Assembly (NCBI GenBank): GCA_002344215.1
Contig: DDSV01000050.1
Span: forward strand, 21,892 to 85,891
DNA length: 64,000 nt
Direction of reading: 5' to 3'
From: Akkermansiaceae bacterium UBA2381
GTDB taxonomy: Bacteria > Verrucomicrobiota > Verrucomicrobiia > Verrucomicrobiales > DEV007
Within the stretch, counting starts at the first letter, position 1. Each line of letters begins with the position of its first letter. Below the pieces are notes generated by a model, which was given only the letters and a program-made list of their open reading frames with translations, made no database searches and had not been told where the DNA came from. The translations under genes and the position numbers were made by a program. Of the stretch, positions 42,245 through 51,234 are shown piece after piece.

Positions 42245-44041
42245 ATGCCGTTCATCATTTCAAATCCCCTCGGTTTACTGGCGCTGTTGGGCATACCTGT
42301 GGTGCTGTTCATTCATTTTCTTCAGAGAGAGTCGCGCCGCCTCCCGGTCAGCACTCTTTTCCTCCTCGATCACCTTCAACGCCAAAGTGTGAAAGGGGAT
42401 CGTTTTGACCGTCTCCGCCAGTCTCTCCCGCTCTGGCTGCAACTCCTAGGAGTTGTCATTCTTACCTGGCTTCTTATCCAGCCCAGGTGGACCAGTTCCA
42501 GGTCGGTACATCGGGTTGTCATCGTTCTCGACAGTTCCGCTTCGATGTCCGCCTTTCGAAAAGAACTGGACCTCGGTCTGCGCGAAAAAATCCCTCCCTT
42601 GAGCGCCTCACTCGGGACGACAGAATATTCGCTCATTCCCACGACGCTCAGCGGAGAGAATCTCTACCGGGGCACTTCATTCGAGGGAATGATGGCATCA
42701 CTCCAGCAGTGGTCTCCTTCGGCGGGTAGTCATTCAATCGAGCAATCTCTACGGGTCGGTCGGAGCCTGGCCGGAATCGGAGGAACCCTGATCTTTGTGA
42801 CCGACCATCCGCAGAGCGCGCTTCCTTTCGGGGCCGCCCTCCTCAGTGTTGGAAATCCGATTGAAAATGCCGGGTTTGCCGGATTGATGGTCGAAACGGT
42901 CGGGGAGGAAACGACCTGGAGGGCAACGCTCCGGAATTTCTCGGACAAGGCCCTGGCCCGCAGATGGGTTTTGGCTTCCGGAAACCAGAGAACCGAACCG
43001 CGATACGTGGATCTTGCTCCCGGCGAAACCAGGACCCTTCAGGGTAAATTCCCGAAGGCGGCGGATCGGCTCAGCCTGATCCTCGAACCCGACCGTTTCC
43101 CCCTCGATGATGAGATTTTTGTAGTCCGCCCCGTCCCTAAATTGATTCTTGTCTCCCGCACCGGAGCATCGAATACGGAGCCCGTGGTGGCAAGCCTGCT
43201 CAAGAGCCTTGAGAATGTGCGGCAAAGCGAAGCGGGTGAAACGCCTGATCTCGTTTTCGCCACCTACAATCCTCTTCAACCCTCCGAACCTCCGCCAACA
43301 TCGGTGGTATTCCTCAATCAGGAGCAGGTCCCGCGGCAATTTTTCAAAGGTCTCATCGTCGCCGCCAATGATCCGATCATTGAGGATCTCGACTGGCAGG
43401 GGCTGATCGCCCGATCCACTCCCTCGATTCCGATCGAGGACGGGGAAAGAGTCCTCCTCTGGCAGGGGGATCGCCCCATGATTCTATTGCGAGGGAAGGG
43501 GAGCAACGCGCAACTCGTCTTCAACTTCGATGTAGTCCATTCCAATGCCTCCCGACTTCCTGCCTTTGTCATTCTGATTCACCGCTTTATCCACCGAATC
43601 CGGGAGAGAAAGGTCGGTTTAGAGCTGACGAATAGTGAGCTGCGCCAGACCATTGTCGTCGCCCACGATTCCTCACCCGGCGCACCACCCCTGACCTTGA
43701 AAACGGCATCAGGCCGTCTTGAAATACCGATTGCCCGGTCCGCTCAGCTCCAGACACCCGAATCGCCGGGGTTTTTCCAGATCAGTCAGGGTGAAACTCC
43801 CTTGCTCAACTCCTCCGCCAATTTCGCCGACCCTCGTGAGGCGGATTTTTCCCAAGCCGCTGCAAGATCAGAAGTGGAATCCCTTCCCGCAGAGATAAGC
43901 AAACTCCAGTCAACCGCCGACCCCGCATGGCAATTGTGGATCGGGATTCTCGCAGTTGCCTTGTTGCTGAGCTGGTACGTTCTCGGACGACCGGATCCCG
44001 AGGAGAGGAATAATGTCCTCAGCAGGAAGTCGGAATTCTAA
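42245..44041 (+). CDS. BatA-type VWA-domain membrane protein
   Basis: A 598-residue protein. The N-terminus is the BatA type: IISNPLGLLALLGIPVVLFI with a membrane helix, RRLPVSTLFLLDHLQ, and a second helix LWLQLLGVVILTWLLIQPRW. A VWA-like domain follows with a MIDAS motif VVIVLDSSASMSAF at about residues 92-105. After a long extracytoplasmic region comes a final membrane helix LWIGILAVALLLSWYVLG near the C-terminus. It is the last of six genes starting with MoxR; family members work with MoxR. Its 3' end overlaps the convergent mogA-like gene by 23 bases. Confidence 0.88.
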   Translation: MPFIISNPLGLLALLGIPVVLFIHFLQRESRRLPVSTLFLLDHLQRQSVKGDRFDRLRQSLPLWLQLLGVVILTWLLIQPRWTSSRSVHRVVIVLDSSASMSAFRKELDLGLREKIPPLSASLGTTEYSLIPTTLSGENLYRGTSFEGMMASLQQWSPSAGSHSIEQSLRVGRSLAGIGGTLIFVTDHPQSALPFGAALLSVGNPIENAGFAGLMVETVGEETTWRATLRNFSDKALARRWVLASGNQRTEPRYVDLAPGETRTLQGKFPKAADRLSLILEPDRFPLDDEIFVVRPVPKLILVSRTGASNTEPVVASLLKSLENVRQSEAGETPDLVFATYNPLQPSEPPPTSVVFLNQEQVPRQFFKGLIVAANDPIIEDLDWQGLIARSTPSIPIEDGERVLLWQGDRPMILLRGKGSNAQLVFNFDVVHSNASRLPAFVILIHRFIHRIRERKVGLELTNSELRQTIVVAHDSSPGAPPLTLKTASGRLEIPIARSAQLQTPESPGFFQISQGETPLLNSSANFADPREADFSQAAARSEVESLPAEISKLQSTADPAWQLWIGILAVALLLSWYVLGRPDPEERNNVLSRKSEF

Positions 44042-44507
44042 GGGCCAGTTTTACCGAGTGAGGAATCGCCTCCTTGATAAAGCCGAGACACTCAACCGCC
44101 CCGCTGGGTTTACCGGGTAGGGCGACCACAAGAGAGTGGTCGACAATCGCAGCGAGACACCTCGAGAGGATCGCATTTGGGGTAATCTCGAGGGAACGCA
44201 TTCGCATCAACTCCCCGAACCCCGGGATCTCAACTCTCATAATTCCTCGTATCGCCTCGGGGGTGACATCACGCGGGGCGATTCCGGTTCCACCGGTGGT
44301 GAGAATGAGTCCACATCCCTGGGCGGAAAATGCCCTGATGGTATGTTGAATGCGATCTTCCTCATCGGGAACCACCGCCTCTGCCTGAATCCCCCACCCG
44401 AACGACTCGCATGCGGCACGCAGAGCTGGCCCGCCGTGGTCCTCATACTCCCCTGAGGTCGCACGATCCGAGATCGTTATTATTCCGGCTGCAATCTCCG
44501 TTCCCAT
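44019..44507 (-). CDS. molybdopterin adenylyltransferase-type protein (MogA/MoaB family)
   Basis: A 162-residue protein that adenylylates molybdopterin for molybdenum cofactor synthesis. Family motifs: AAGIITISDRATSGEYEDHG at the N-terminus, GLILTTGGTGIAPRDVTPEA in the middle (the molybdopterin-binding GGTG loop), and VALPGKPSGAVECLGF near the end. The ATG at 44507 is chosen; the longer frame begins at a TTG at 44543. No other moa/mog/moe gene is in the window. MogA and MoaB cannot be separated by eye. Confidence 0.9.
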   Translation of the reverse strand: MGTEIAAGIITISDRATSGEYEDHGGPALRAACESFGWGIQAEAVVPDEEDRIQHTIRAFSAQGCGLILTTGGTGIAPRDVTPEAIRGIMRVEIPGFGELMRMRSLEITPNAILSRCLAAIVDHSLVVALPGKPSGAVECLGFIKEAIPHSVKLALRIPTSC

Positions 44508-44539
44508 CTTTCCCGGTGCACGGTCGCTACCCGACCGGA

Positions 44540-45193
44540 TCAATTCGAAAACTGGATCTGGCTACCCTGGAATGTCGGAGTTGGGAACGAGCCGGAAGGC
44601 GAAGTTGGTGCCGGTATCCCGCCACCTCTGGAATAGGAGGTCGAGGCCGGATTGACCGGTGCCTGCTGCCCCTGAGGAACGACCGGGGCGGAAATGCCTT
44701 GGGCTGATTGCCCCTGATAGGAGGGACTGGCTCCAGCTGCCTGATTCATCGCCAGATCAGGAACCATCGCCGAGGTAGGCACCTGCAGCGTCTTGCCCGC
44801 AAAGATCTTCGAATCCGTCATCCCATTGGCCGATTGAATCCGGCTGATGCTGGTATTGTATTTTGCGGCAATACTCGAAAGCGACTCACCGGAGGTGATT
44901 TGATGCGAGACCAGTTGCTCGCCCTCCCGCAACTGAAAAGGTGCCGGTGCTGCCGGAGCCTGAGGTGCGGCACCCGCTGCGGGATAGCCCGTCGAAGCTC
45001 CCGCTACCGGATTAGTGCCTGAAACAGGTGAACCGGCATTGCTGTAGGCCGCTGTTCCAGTCGGATATGCCGAAGGGGGCGGTGCCGGAGCATCGGCGGC
45101 AACCTCCTTGTTCTTGTTGCTAAAGCATCCAGAGCTGAAAAGTCCGGTAAAAAGAGCGGCCAAAACCAAAATCGACTGTCGGGATAGGAACAT
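44540..45193 (-). CDS. LysM-domain lipoprotein
   Basis: A 217-residue lipoprotein: signal MFLSRQSILVLAALFTGLFS with lipobox FSSGC (Cys 23), a Pro/Ala/Gly/Tyr-rich linker, then a LysM domain at about residues 95-140 (LVSHQITSGESLSSIAAKYN, then IQSANGMTDSKIFAGKTLQV) that binds peptidoglycan, and a long low-complexity tail rich in Pro, Ser and Gly. It is likely an envelope-anchored wall-binding protein. An in-frame start at 45262 would lie upstream of the lipoprotein signal and is not favoured. AT-rich sequence at 45230-45300 likely holds the promoter. Confidence 0.88.
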   Translation of the reverse strand: MFLSRQSILVLAALFTGLFSSGCFSNKNKEVAADAPAPPPSAYPTGTAAYSNAGSPVSGTNPVAGASTGYPAAGAAPQAPAAPAPFQLREGEQLVSHQITSGESLSSIAAKYNTSISRIQSANGMTDSKIFAGKTLQVPTSAMVPDLAMNQAAGASPSYQGQSAQGISAPVVPQGQQAPVNPASTSYSRGGGIPAPTSPSGSFPTPTFQGSQIQFSN

Positions 45194-45341
45194 GGCGGAA
45201 AATACCACTCGGATTGATCCGTCGAAAGCGGCATTTTTAAAATTCTGAAAGTTAATTCTCAAATTTTGATATTTTCTCTATTTTGAATATCTTTAGCTGC
45301 TTACAATCAAGAGGCCCGAAAATAACCTTCCCGAAATAAAC

Positions 45342-45365
45342 AAAAAAGCAGGGCAATTGCCCTGC
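45342..45365 (-). terminator. strong intrinsic terminator after sucB
   Basis: Perfect palindrome GCAGGGCAATTGCCCTGC (45348-45365) flanked by AAAAAA on the left and TTTT on the right. On the minus strand it gives stem plus TTTTTTG and ends the sucA-sucB unit; it could also work on the plus strand. Confidence 0.92.
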
Positions 45366-45398
45366 TTTTCGCGGAAAAGAAATCTTTAAAAAGGTTCT

Positions 45399-46604
45399 TC
45401 AGGCTCCAACGAGCATCCTCTCGGGATTTTCGATGCATTCCTTTACCCGAACGAGGAAAGTGACAGCCTCCTTCCCGTCCACGATACGGTGATCGTAACT
45501 GAGGGCGAGATACATCATCGGACGAATCACCACCTGACCATTGAGAGCCACCGGGCGCTGCTGAATGCTGTGCATCCCGAGAATCCCGGACTGCGGGGGA
45601 TTCAAAATCGGCGTACTGAGGAGCGACCCGTAGATCCCCCCGTTGGTGATGGTAAAAACTCCCCCCTGAAGATCGCCCAGGGAAACCTTTCCGTCGCGAG
45701 CCTTGGTCGCGTAGTCGGAAATATCCTTCTCGATCCCGGCAAATGACTTTTCATCACAATTCCGGACCACGGGAACCATCAGCCCCTTATCTGTTCCAAC
45801 AGCCACACCGATGTCGTAAAATTGATGCTCAACGATCTCATCCCCATCGATTTGGGCATTCACCGATGGAACAGCTTTGAGCGCATCAACGACTGCCTTG
45901 ATGAAAAACGACATGAAACCGAGTTTTACGCCGTGTCTTGCCACGAAGTCGTCCTGAACCCGTTTACGGAGTTCCATCACCGCCGTCATGTCACACTCGT
46001 TGAAGGTAGTCAGAATCGCCGCCTCATGCTGGGCATTAACGAGGTGGGTCGCAATCTTCCTGCGGAGAGGAGACATTTTCCGGCGGGTCGATTTCTTCGC
46101 CCCGGTTCCCATAGAACCCTCCAGCGGTTCTACCGAAAATTGAGCCGGCGGAGTCGTTTCTTTTGTCGCTCCAAGAACGTCGGCTTTGGTGATCTTGCCA
46201 CCGGCACCGGTTCCACTGACGTTCGTGAGATCGATCCCCTCGCCTGCGGCAATCTTCCTGGCCACCGGGGTCGCTTTCACGTCCGTCGACTCGCCCGCCG
46301 AACTGCCAACAGAGGCGGGCGACGCACTTTGAACTTCCTTCACCACTTCCGGCGATCCGGCCGGGGCTTCACCCGGTTCGATGCTCGCAACGGGTGCGCC
46401 AATGGCGAGTTCATCTCCGACGGCGGCAAGGTGGTGAAGAATCCCGTCCCGATCCGATTCCAACTCGGTCGAAATCTTGTCCGTTTCAATCGTCAGAATC
46501 ACCTCCCCCGCCCTCACGTAGGCACCTTCACTCTTGTGCCAGGACCCGAGGGTGGCTGAAGTGATGGACTCACCTACGGAAGGAATCTTTATCTCGTGCG
46601 CCAT
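45399..46604 (-). CDS. sucB: 2-oxoglutarate dehydrogenase E2, dihydrolipoyl succinyltransferase
   Basis: A 401-residue E2 component. The lipoyl domain at residues 1-75 (HEIKIPSVGESITSATLGSW, with lipoylated Lys in TIETDKIS), an Ala/Ser linker, the peripheral-subunit-binding domain (ARKIAAGEGIDLTNVSGTGA, about 115-135) and the catalytic acyltransferase domain ending with ALSYDHRIVDGKEAVTFL, which carries the catalytic HRxxDG. It transfers the succinyl group to CoA. It follows the E1 gene by 87 bases on the same strand and a strong terminator ends the unit; E3 (lpd) is not in the window. Confidence 0.95.
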   Translation of the reverse strand: MAHEIKIPSVGESITSATLGSWHKSEGAYVRAGEVILTIETDKISTELESDRDGILHHLAAVGDELAIGAPVASIEPGEAPAGSPEVVKEVQSASPASVGSSAGESTDVKATPVARKIAAGEGIDLTNVSGTGAGGKITKADVLGATKETTPPAQFSVEPLEGSMGTGAKKSTRRKMSPLRRKIATHLVNAQHEAAILTTFNECDMTAVMELRKRVQDDFVARHGVKLGFMSFFIKAVVDALKAVPSVNAQIDGDEIVEHQFYDIGVAVGTDKGLMVPVVRNCDEKSFAGIEKDISDYATKARDGKVSLGDLQGGVFTITNGGIYGSLLSTPILNPPQSGILGMHSIQQRPVALNGQVVIRPMMYLALSYDHRIVDGKEAVTFLVRVKECIENPERMLVGA

Positions 46605-46691
46605 TGCTTAATTAGGTTGTCGAATATGAAAGTTAAAAAAGATTACCGTCACCTTTAGAAGACCACCGGAAATCCTGAAGCAAGATCTGAA

Positions 46692-49472
46692 CTACTTGTT
46701 GAAGGCCTCCTCAAGCAGGCGTCGCTGCTCATTTTTGTGAATCGCCTTCGCCCCGCTCGACGGGCTCGATGCCGTGTCCCGCCCCGCATAACGAACATGG
46801 TGATCGGTGATCTTCTGAAGCCGCGGTCCGATAAATGTCCATCCACCCATGTTCAGCGGCTCTTCCTGACACCACACCCACTTTGAGGCATTCGGGTAGC
46901 GCGAGGCTACCTCCGCGATCTTGTCACTGTGAAAGGGATAGAGTTGCTCAAGACGAATGATCGCGACGTTATTGATTTCGTGCTGCCTCCTGAACTCAAG
47001 AAGGTCGTAATAGACCTTGCCGGAGCAGAAAATCAGCCGGCTGATGCGATCCTCACTGCCGCGGTCCTCGGTGGCATCGTCGAGAATCTCATGAAAATAG
47101 GTGCCTTCACCGAAATCCTCGATATTTGAAACACAGGCAGGATGAGTCAGGAGACTCTTCGGGCTCATGATGATCAGCGGCTTCCGGAAAGGACGGTGCA
47201 TCTGCCTGCGGAGCGCGTGGAAATACTGGGCCGGCGTCGTGATATTGCAGACCTGCATATTCTGCCCGGCGCAAAGCTGCAGGAACCGCTCCAGCCTTGC
47301 ACTGCTGTGCTCGGGGCCCTGACCTTCATAGCCGTGGGGCAACAGCATGACGAGGTGGCTGGCTCGCTGCCATTTTGATTCGGCCGAGGAAATGAACTGA
47401 TCAATGATCACCTGGGCCCCGTTGGCAAAATCACCGAACTGCGCCTCCCAGAGAACGAGTGCGTCGTTTGCATGCAGCGAGTAACCATACTCAAACCCGA
47501 GAACGGCGAACTCCGAAAGATGACTGTTGTAGACCCAGAGCTTCTGCTTCTGACCTGACTCCAGATGATTCAGCGGGGTATACCGCTGGCGGGTCTGCGG
47601 ATCATAAAGAACCGCGTGACGATGACTGAAAGTTCCTCGACGGCAATCCTGGCCCGAGAGCCTCACGGCCGAGCCTTCCTTGATGAGCGAACCAAAAGCG
47701 AGCGCTTCTCCAAAGGCCCAGTTGATTCCTTTTCCTGACTCAATCGCTTCCCGACGGGGGGTTAGGAAACGTGCCGCGAGTTTCTGGTTAACCACGACAT
47801 TCGCCGGAGTTTGGGAAATCTTCAATCCGATCGCCCTGACCTGCTCGACAGGAACCCCGGTATCAACCGGACCATGGGTATATTCGGGTTGCGGGTCGGC
47901 AGCAGCCTCGGCCAGAGTGTGACCATCGCCCCTTTCCATCGCGGCCTCCAACTCTCCCATCTCCCGATCGAGCTTTGATTGATACTCGTTCTCGACCGCA
48001 TGGGCATCTTCTTCGGTAATCTCCCCGGATTCCAGCAACTCACGCCGGAATAGCATAAACGGGGTATCGTGATTGCTGATCTCACGATAGGTTTTAGGCA
48101 GGGTAAAGGCGGGCTCATCCCCTTCGTTGTGACCATGTCTCCGGTAGCAGACAATATCCACGACGACATCCCGACCGAAACGCTGACGGAACTCAAGCGC
48201 GAGCTCGGTGACGTAAAGGACGTCCATCGGAGAGTCCCCATTCACATGAAACACCGGGGCTTCGATCATCTTTGCCACATCGGTGCAGTAGACCGAAGAG
48301 CGGGCATCCTTTGGAGTCGTCGTAAAACCGATCTGGTTGTTGACGACAAGATGAACCGTCCCGCCGGTCCGGTAGCCGAGAAGCTGCGATAGGTTGAGGG
48401 TCTCAGGAACACTGCCCTGACCCGCGAACGCCGCGTCCCCGTGAATCAGAACGGGAATGACCGTATCACGATCAACAAACGAATCACGCAGTTGAGCATC
48501 CCGGGAGCGCTGGCGCGCCCGCGCTTTCCCCTCAACAACCGGGCTGACCGCTTCGAGGTGGCTCGGGTTCGCAGCAAGCTGGATTTTGATGGTGTTGCCG
48601 TTGATATCCTGATCCGACTCGTAACCGAGGTGGTATTTCACATCCCCGTCTCCGGCGACAAGGTTCGGAACGTAGTTATCGGAAAACTCGTAAAGCAGGA
48701 CGGTGAGCGGCTTTCTGAGCAAATTCGCGAGCACGTTGAGACGCCCCCGGTGAGCCATCCCCATCACCATCTCAACAATCCCATGCTCGGGAAACCGCTG
48801 CATGAGCCCGTTCAAAGCGACCATGAGCGAATCGCCTCCCTCGAGAGAAAATCGCTTTTGCCCCACATATTTGCGGTGGAGAAAGCGCTCAAAGAGGTCG
48901 GCTTCCGCCAGCCACTTGAGTGCCAGCTTCTTTTTCTCGACCGGCGGCCCCGCCTGATCAATCCGGGCCTCGACTCGTTCGCGAACCCAGTTCCGAACCT
49001 CGGGCGTCTGGATGTGCATGAACTCGAACCCGATCTTCCCGCAATAGGTGCGCTGGAGACGGTCAATCATTTCCCGCAGTTTCATGCGCCGACCGTCCTC
49101 GTAAAAGTGGGTCGAAACCTCGTCGTCGAGCTGTGATGGATCAAAACCAAGTTCTTCGAGATTCAACAAGGGTTGCTCGGGCGCCTCATCATCAAGCGGG
49201 TCCAGCCACGCGGCCGTGTGTCCCAGCGTCCGGTAGCTGCTAACGAGGGAAACCACCTGGGCGGAGACCGGCAATTCAACCTGGCCCTGTCCCCCGCCCG
49301 TTCTCCCGTCTAGGGCGAGTGACTGCCGCGGAGCGGGCTGTGTCAGACCGAGTTCAAATCCTTCGAAAAACATCGCCCAATTCTGATCGACGGAGTTTGG
49401 GTCGCTTTTCCAATCAGCATACTTCTGATCGATCAGATCTACATTGGCTCTGGCAGGTATGGTGTGGCTCAT
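46692..49472 (-). CDS. sucA: 2-oxoglutarate dehydrogenase E1
   Basis: A 926-residue thiamine-diphosphate-dependent decarboxylase of the TCA cycle. N-terminus IDQKYADWKSDPNSVDQNWA resembles the E1o N-terminal segment; HRGRLNVLANLLRKP and HGDAAFAGQGSVPETLNLSQ mark the ThDP-binding part (GDAA...), VDIVCYRRHGHNEGDEPAFT the cofactor-binding motif, and SPKSLLTHP the C-terminal lobe. Length is that of ordinary E1o. ATG at 49472 was chosen; the frame runs on to 49517. It forms an operon with sucB. Confidence 0.96.
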   Translation of the reverse strand: MSHTIPARANVDLIDQKYADWKSDPNSVDQNWAMFFEGFELGLTQPAPRQSLALDGRTGGGQGQVELPVSAQVVSLVSSYRTLGHTAAWLDPLDDEAPEQPLLNLEELGFDPSQLDDEVSTHFYEDGRRMKLREMIDRLQRTYCGKIGFEFMHIQTPEVRNWVRERVEARIDQAGPPVEKKKLALKWLAEADLFERFLHRKYVGQKRFSLEGGDSLMVALNGLMQRFPEHGIVEMVMGMAHRGRLNVLANLLRKPLTVLLYEFSDNYVPNLVAGDGDVKYHLGYESDQDINGNTIKIQLAANPSHLEAVSPVVEGKARARQRSRDAQLRDSFVDRDTVIPVLIHGDAAFAGQGSVPETLNLSQLLGYRTGGTVHLVVNNQIGFTTTPKDARSSVYCTDVAKMIEAPVFHVNGDSPMDVLYVTELALEFRQRFGRDVVVDIVCYRRHGHNEGDEPAFTLPKTYREISNHDTPFMLFRRELLESGEITEEDAHAVENEYQSKLDREMGELEAAMERGDGHTLAEAAADPQPEYTHGPVDTGVPVEQVRAIGLKISQTPANVVVNQKLAARFLTPRREAIESGKGINWAFGEALAFGSLIKEGSAVRLSGQDCRRGTFSHRHAVLYDPQTRQRYTPLNHLESGQKQKLWVYNSHLSEFAVLGFEYGYSLHANDALVLWEAQFGDFANGAQVIIDQFISSAESKWQRASHLVMLLPHGYEGQGPEHSSARLERFLQLCAGQNMQVCNITTPAQYFHALRRQMHRPFRKPLIIMSPKSLLTHPACVSNIEDFGEGTYFHEILDDATEDRGSEDRISRLIFCSGKVYYDLLEFRRQHEINNVAIIRLEQLYPFHSDKIAEVASRYPNASKWVWCQEEPLNMGGWTFIGPRLQKITDHHVRYAGRDTASSPSSGAKAIHKNEQRRLLEEAFNK

Positions 49473-49676
49473 CTGGGGCAGTTCGAAAACGCGGCGCGGA
49501 GTACAAAGTCGCTTCAATAGGGATTACTGGCTAGAGAAAATTCCGCCTTTTCTTCTTGAAATGAAGCGCGTAAGCCCAGCACACCAGGGTCCCGGAGAGC
49601 CCCCTCCCGAACATGTCCCCGGTCAGCCGATAACTCACCGGTCTCCAAACCCCTGACGACCAGTCGTTCCCGCCAT

Positions 49677-50558
49677 TCACAAGCCTGCCTTCTGTCGGCA
49701 GGCCCGGATTGTGTTGGCCATCAGCATGGCAATGGTCATCCGCCCAACCCCACCGGGAACCGGAGTGATCGCTTCGCACTTTCCGGCCACTCTGTCAAAA
49801 TCGACATCCCCCACCAGACGGGTTCCACCGCGCGAATTGGCGTCATCGATCCGGTTGATGCCCACATCGATCACGACAGCGCCGTCCTTGACATGCTCCG
49901 GTCCGATAAACCGCGGTATACCGATAGCCGCGACGAGAATATCGGCCTGCCTGGTCAGGGAAGGCAGGTCTTTGGTCCTGGAATGGGCCACCGTTACTGT
50001 GGCATTGGCACCCTTTCCCTTGCCCATCATCAAAAGAGCAAGACTCTTCCCGACGAGGAGACTTCGTCCGACAATCACGACATGTTTGCCAACCGTATCA
50101 ATGCCACTCTCGATCAGCATACGCTGGCAGCCTGATGGCGTGCACGGGGCAAAGCCGCTCGAGTCGTCCATGGCCAGCTTCCCCAGGTTCACCGGATGCA
50201 AGCCATCCACGTCCTTACCCGGATCAATTCGTCGGATGATCTCCTCCTCATCCAGATGGCGGGGAAGCGGCATTTGCACGAGGATGCCATGGATCGCCTC
50301 ATCAGCGTTCAGTTCATCAATGACCGCGAGCAATTCCTCCTGGGTCGAGTTTTCAGGTTTTTCGATTTTTACCGAATGCATTCCGAGCTCACGGCATTTG
50401 CGATCCTTCGATGCGACATAGGCTTTCGATGCGGGATCATCTCCCACCAGCACGACGGCTAGACCCGGCAGGAATCCGGCTGCCTTCAGTTCCTCAAAAG
50501 AAACGAGGCATTCACGGTAGACGAGTTCGGCAATAGGGGCTCCTTCAATCAATTTCAT
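49677..50558 (-). CDS. folD: bifunctional methylenetetrahydrofolate dehydrogenase/cyclohydrolase
   Basis: A 293-residue enzyme of one-carbon metabolism (5,10-methylene-THF to 10-formyl-THF via methenyl-THF, NADP-dependent). Family text: LAVVLVGDDPASKAYVASKD with the YxxxK catalytic pair, GILVQMPLPRHLDEEEI, PCTPSGCQRMLIESGI, VVIVGRSLLVGKSLALLMM (NAD(P) Rossmann) and the C-terminal TPVPGGVGRMTIAML. Its ATG lies 14 bases inside the end of the upstream acyltransferase gene, so it is read in the same transcript as the two-component system and xylB. Confidence 0.96.
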   Translation of the reverse strand: MKLIEGAPIAELVYRECLVSFEELKAAGFLPGLAVVLVGDDPASKAYVASKDRKCRELGMHSVKIEKPENSTQEELLAVIDELNADEAIHGILVQMPLPRHLDEEEIIRRIDPGKDVDGLHPVNLGKLAMDDSSGFAPCTPSGCQRMLIESGIDTVGKHVVIVGRSLLVGKSLALLMMGKGKGANATVTVAHSRTKDLPSLTRQADILVAAIGIPRFIGPEHVKDGAVVIDVGINRIDDANSRGGTRLVGDVDFDRVAGKCEAITPVPGGVGRMTIAMLMANTIRACRQKAGL

Positions 50559-51234
50559 GGTCGGGATTCAAGACACGCTCGACCCTCTGGCGCTCTGTCT
50601 CAAAATCATCCTCGGAGAGATCCGGTGGAATTTCAAGGCAGGGCCCGATGATGGCGGTGACGGTAGTGAAAGGTTTCGGCAATCGGAAGTGATCCCAGCC
50701 GCGAAAAGACCAGGCTGAGCCAAATTCAATCCGGATTGGCAGGATAAGAGCCCCTGTCAATTGCGCGAGCTTTATCGCGCCGGGCCCCATGCGGTATCGA
50801 GGGCCACGCGGACCATCGGGTATGATGAGAACATCAAATCCAGATCTGATCCATTCCCTGAGGTTAAGCAAAGCAGCCGCGCCCCGACGAGAAGTGGAAC
50901 CGCGAACCGGAAAAATCCCGAGTAATTTTACAAGGGCTGCAATAATATCGCCATCCCGACTCACGCTAGTCAGGATTGCTCCATAACGGGAGGGAAGACA
51001 TTTCCGGTGCACCCGTCGGAGAACCCAAATACGGTTGTGCCATAACACCCAAATCATGGGGCGATCCGGCGGATTTGCGATCAGGCCGCCCTCATCAACA
51101 TATCGCCAGCGGTAGGTTAGCTCGAACACTCGCATCAACGCAACTGCCATAGCCGCCAATACGCGCGCCTTAGCGGAAAGCGGCACATCCTTTCCAGCAC
51201 TCGGCGGAATTGCCGGTTGGGAACTCCTTTTCAC
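50545..51234 (-). CDS. lysophospholipid acyltransferase-like protein (DUF374 type)
   Basis: A 229-residue protein of the DUF374 group of the glycerophosphate acyltransferase superfamily, with an N-terminal hydrophobic helix (AKARVLAAMAVALMRVFELT) and the family's WVLWHNRIWVL (in place of Hx4D-type motif I), SVSRDGDIIAALVKLLGIFP, VRGSTSRRG and IIPDGPRGPRYRMGPGAIKL. Such proteins are thought to acylate lipid A precursors or phospholipids at the inner membrane. The start is the GTG at 51234: it overlaps the xylB stop as GTGA. The in-frame methionines inside the hydrophobic helix would be too late. Confidence 0.82.
   Translation of the reverse strand: MKRSSQPAIPPSAGKDVPLSAKARVLAAMAVALMRVFELTYRWRYVDEGGLIANPPDRPMIWVLWHNRIWVLRRVHRKCLPSRYGAILTSVSRDGDIIAALVKLLGIFPVRGSTSRRGAAALLNLREWIRSGFDVLIIPDGPRGPRYRMGPGAIKLAQLTGALILPIRIEFGSAWSFRGWDHFRLPKPFTTVTAIIGPCLEIPPDLSEDDFETERQRVERVLNPDHEID

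Noticed and set aside
48441..49136. Long plus-strand frame of 231 codons opposite sucA.
   Set aside because: It lies fully inside the conserved sucA gene and its composition is that of a reverse-complement shadow.
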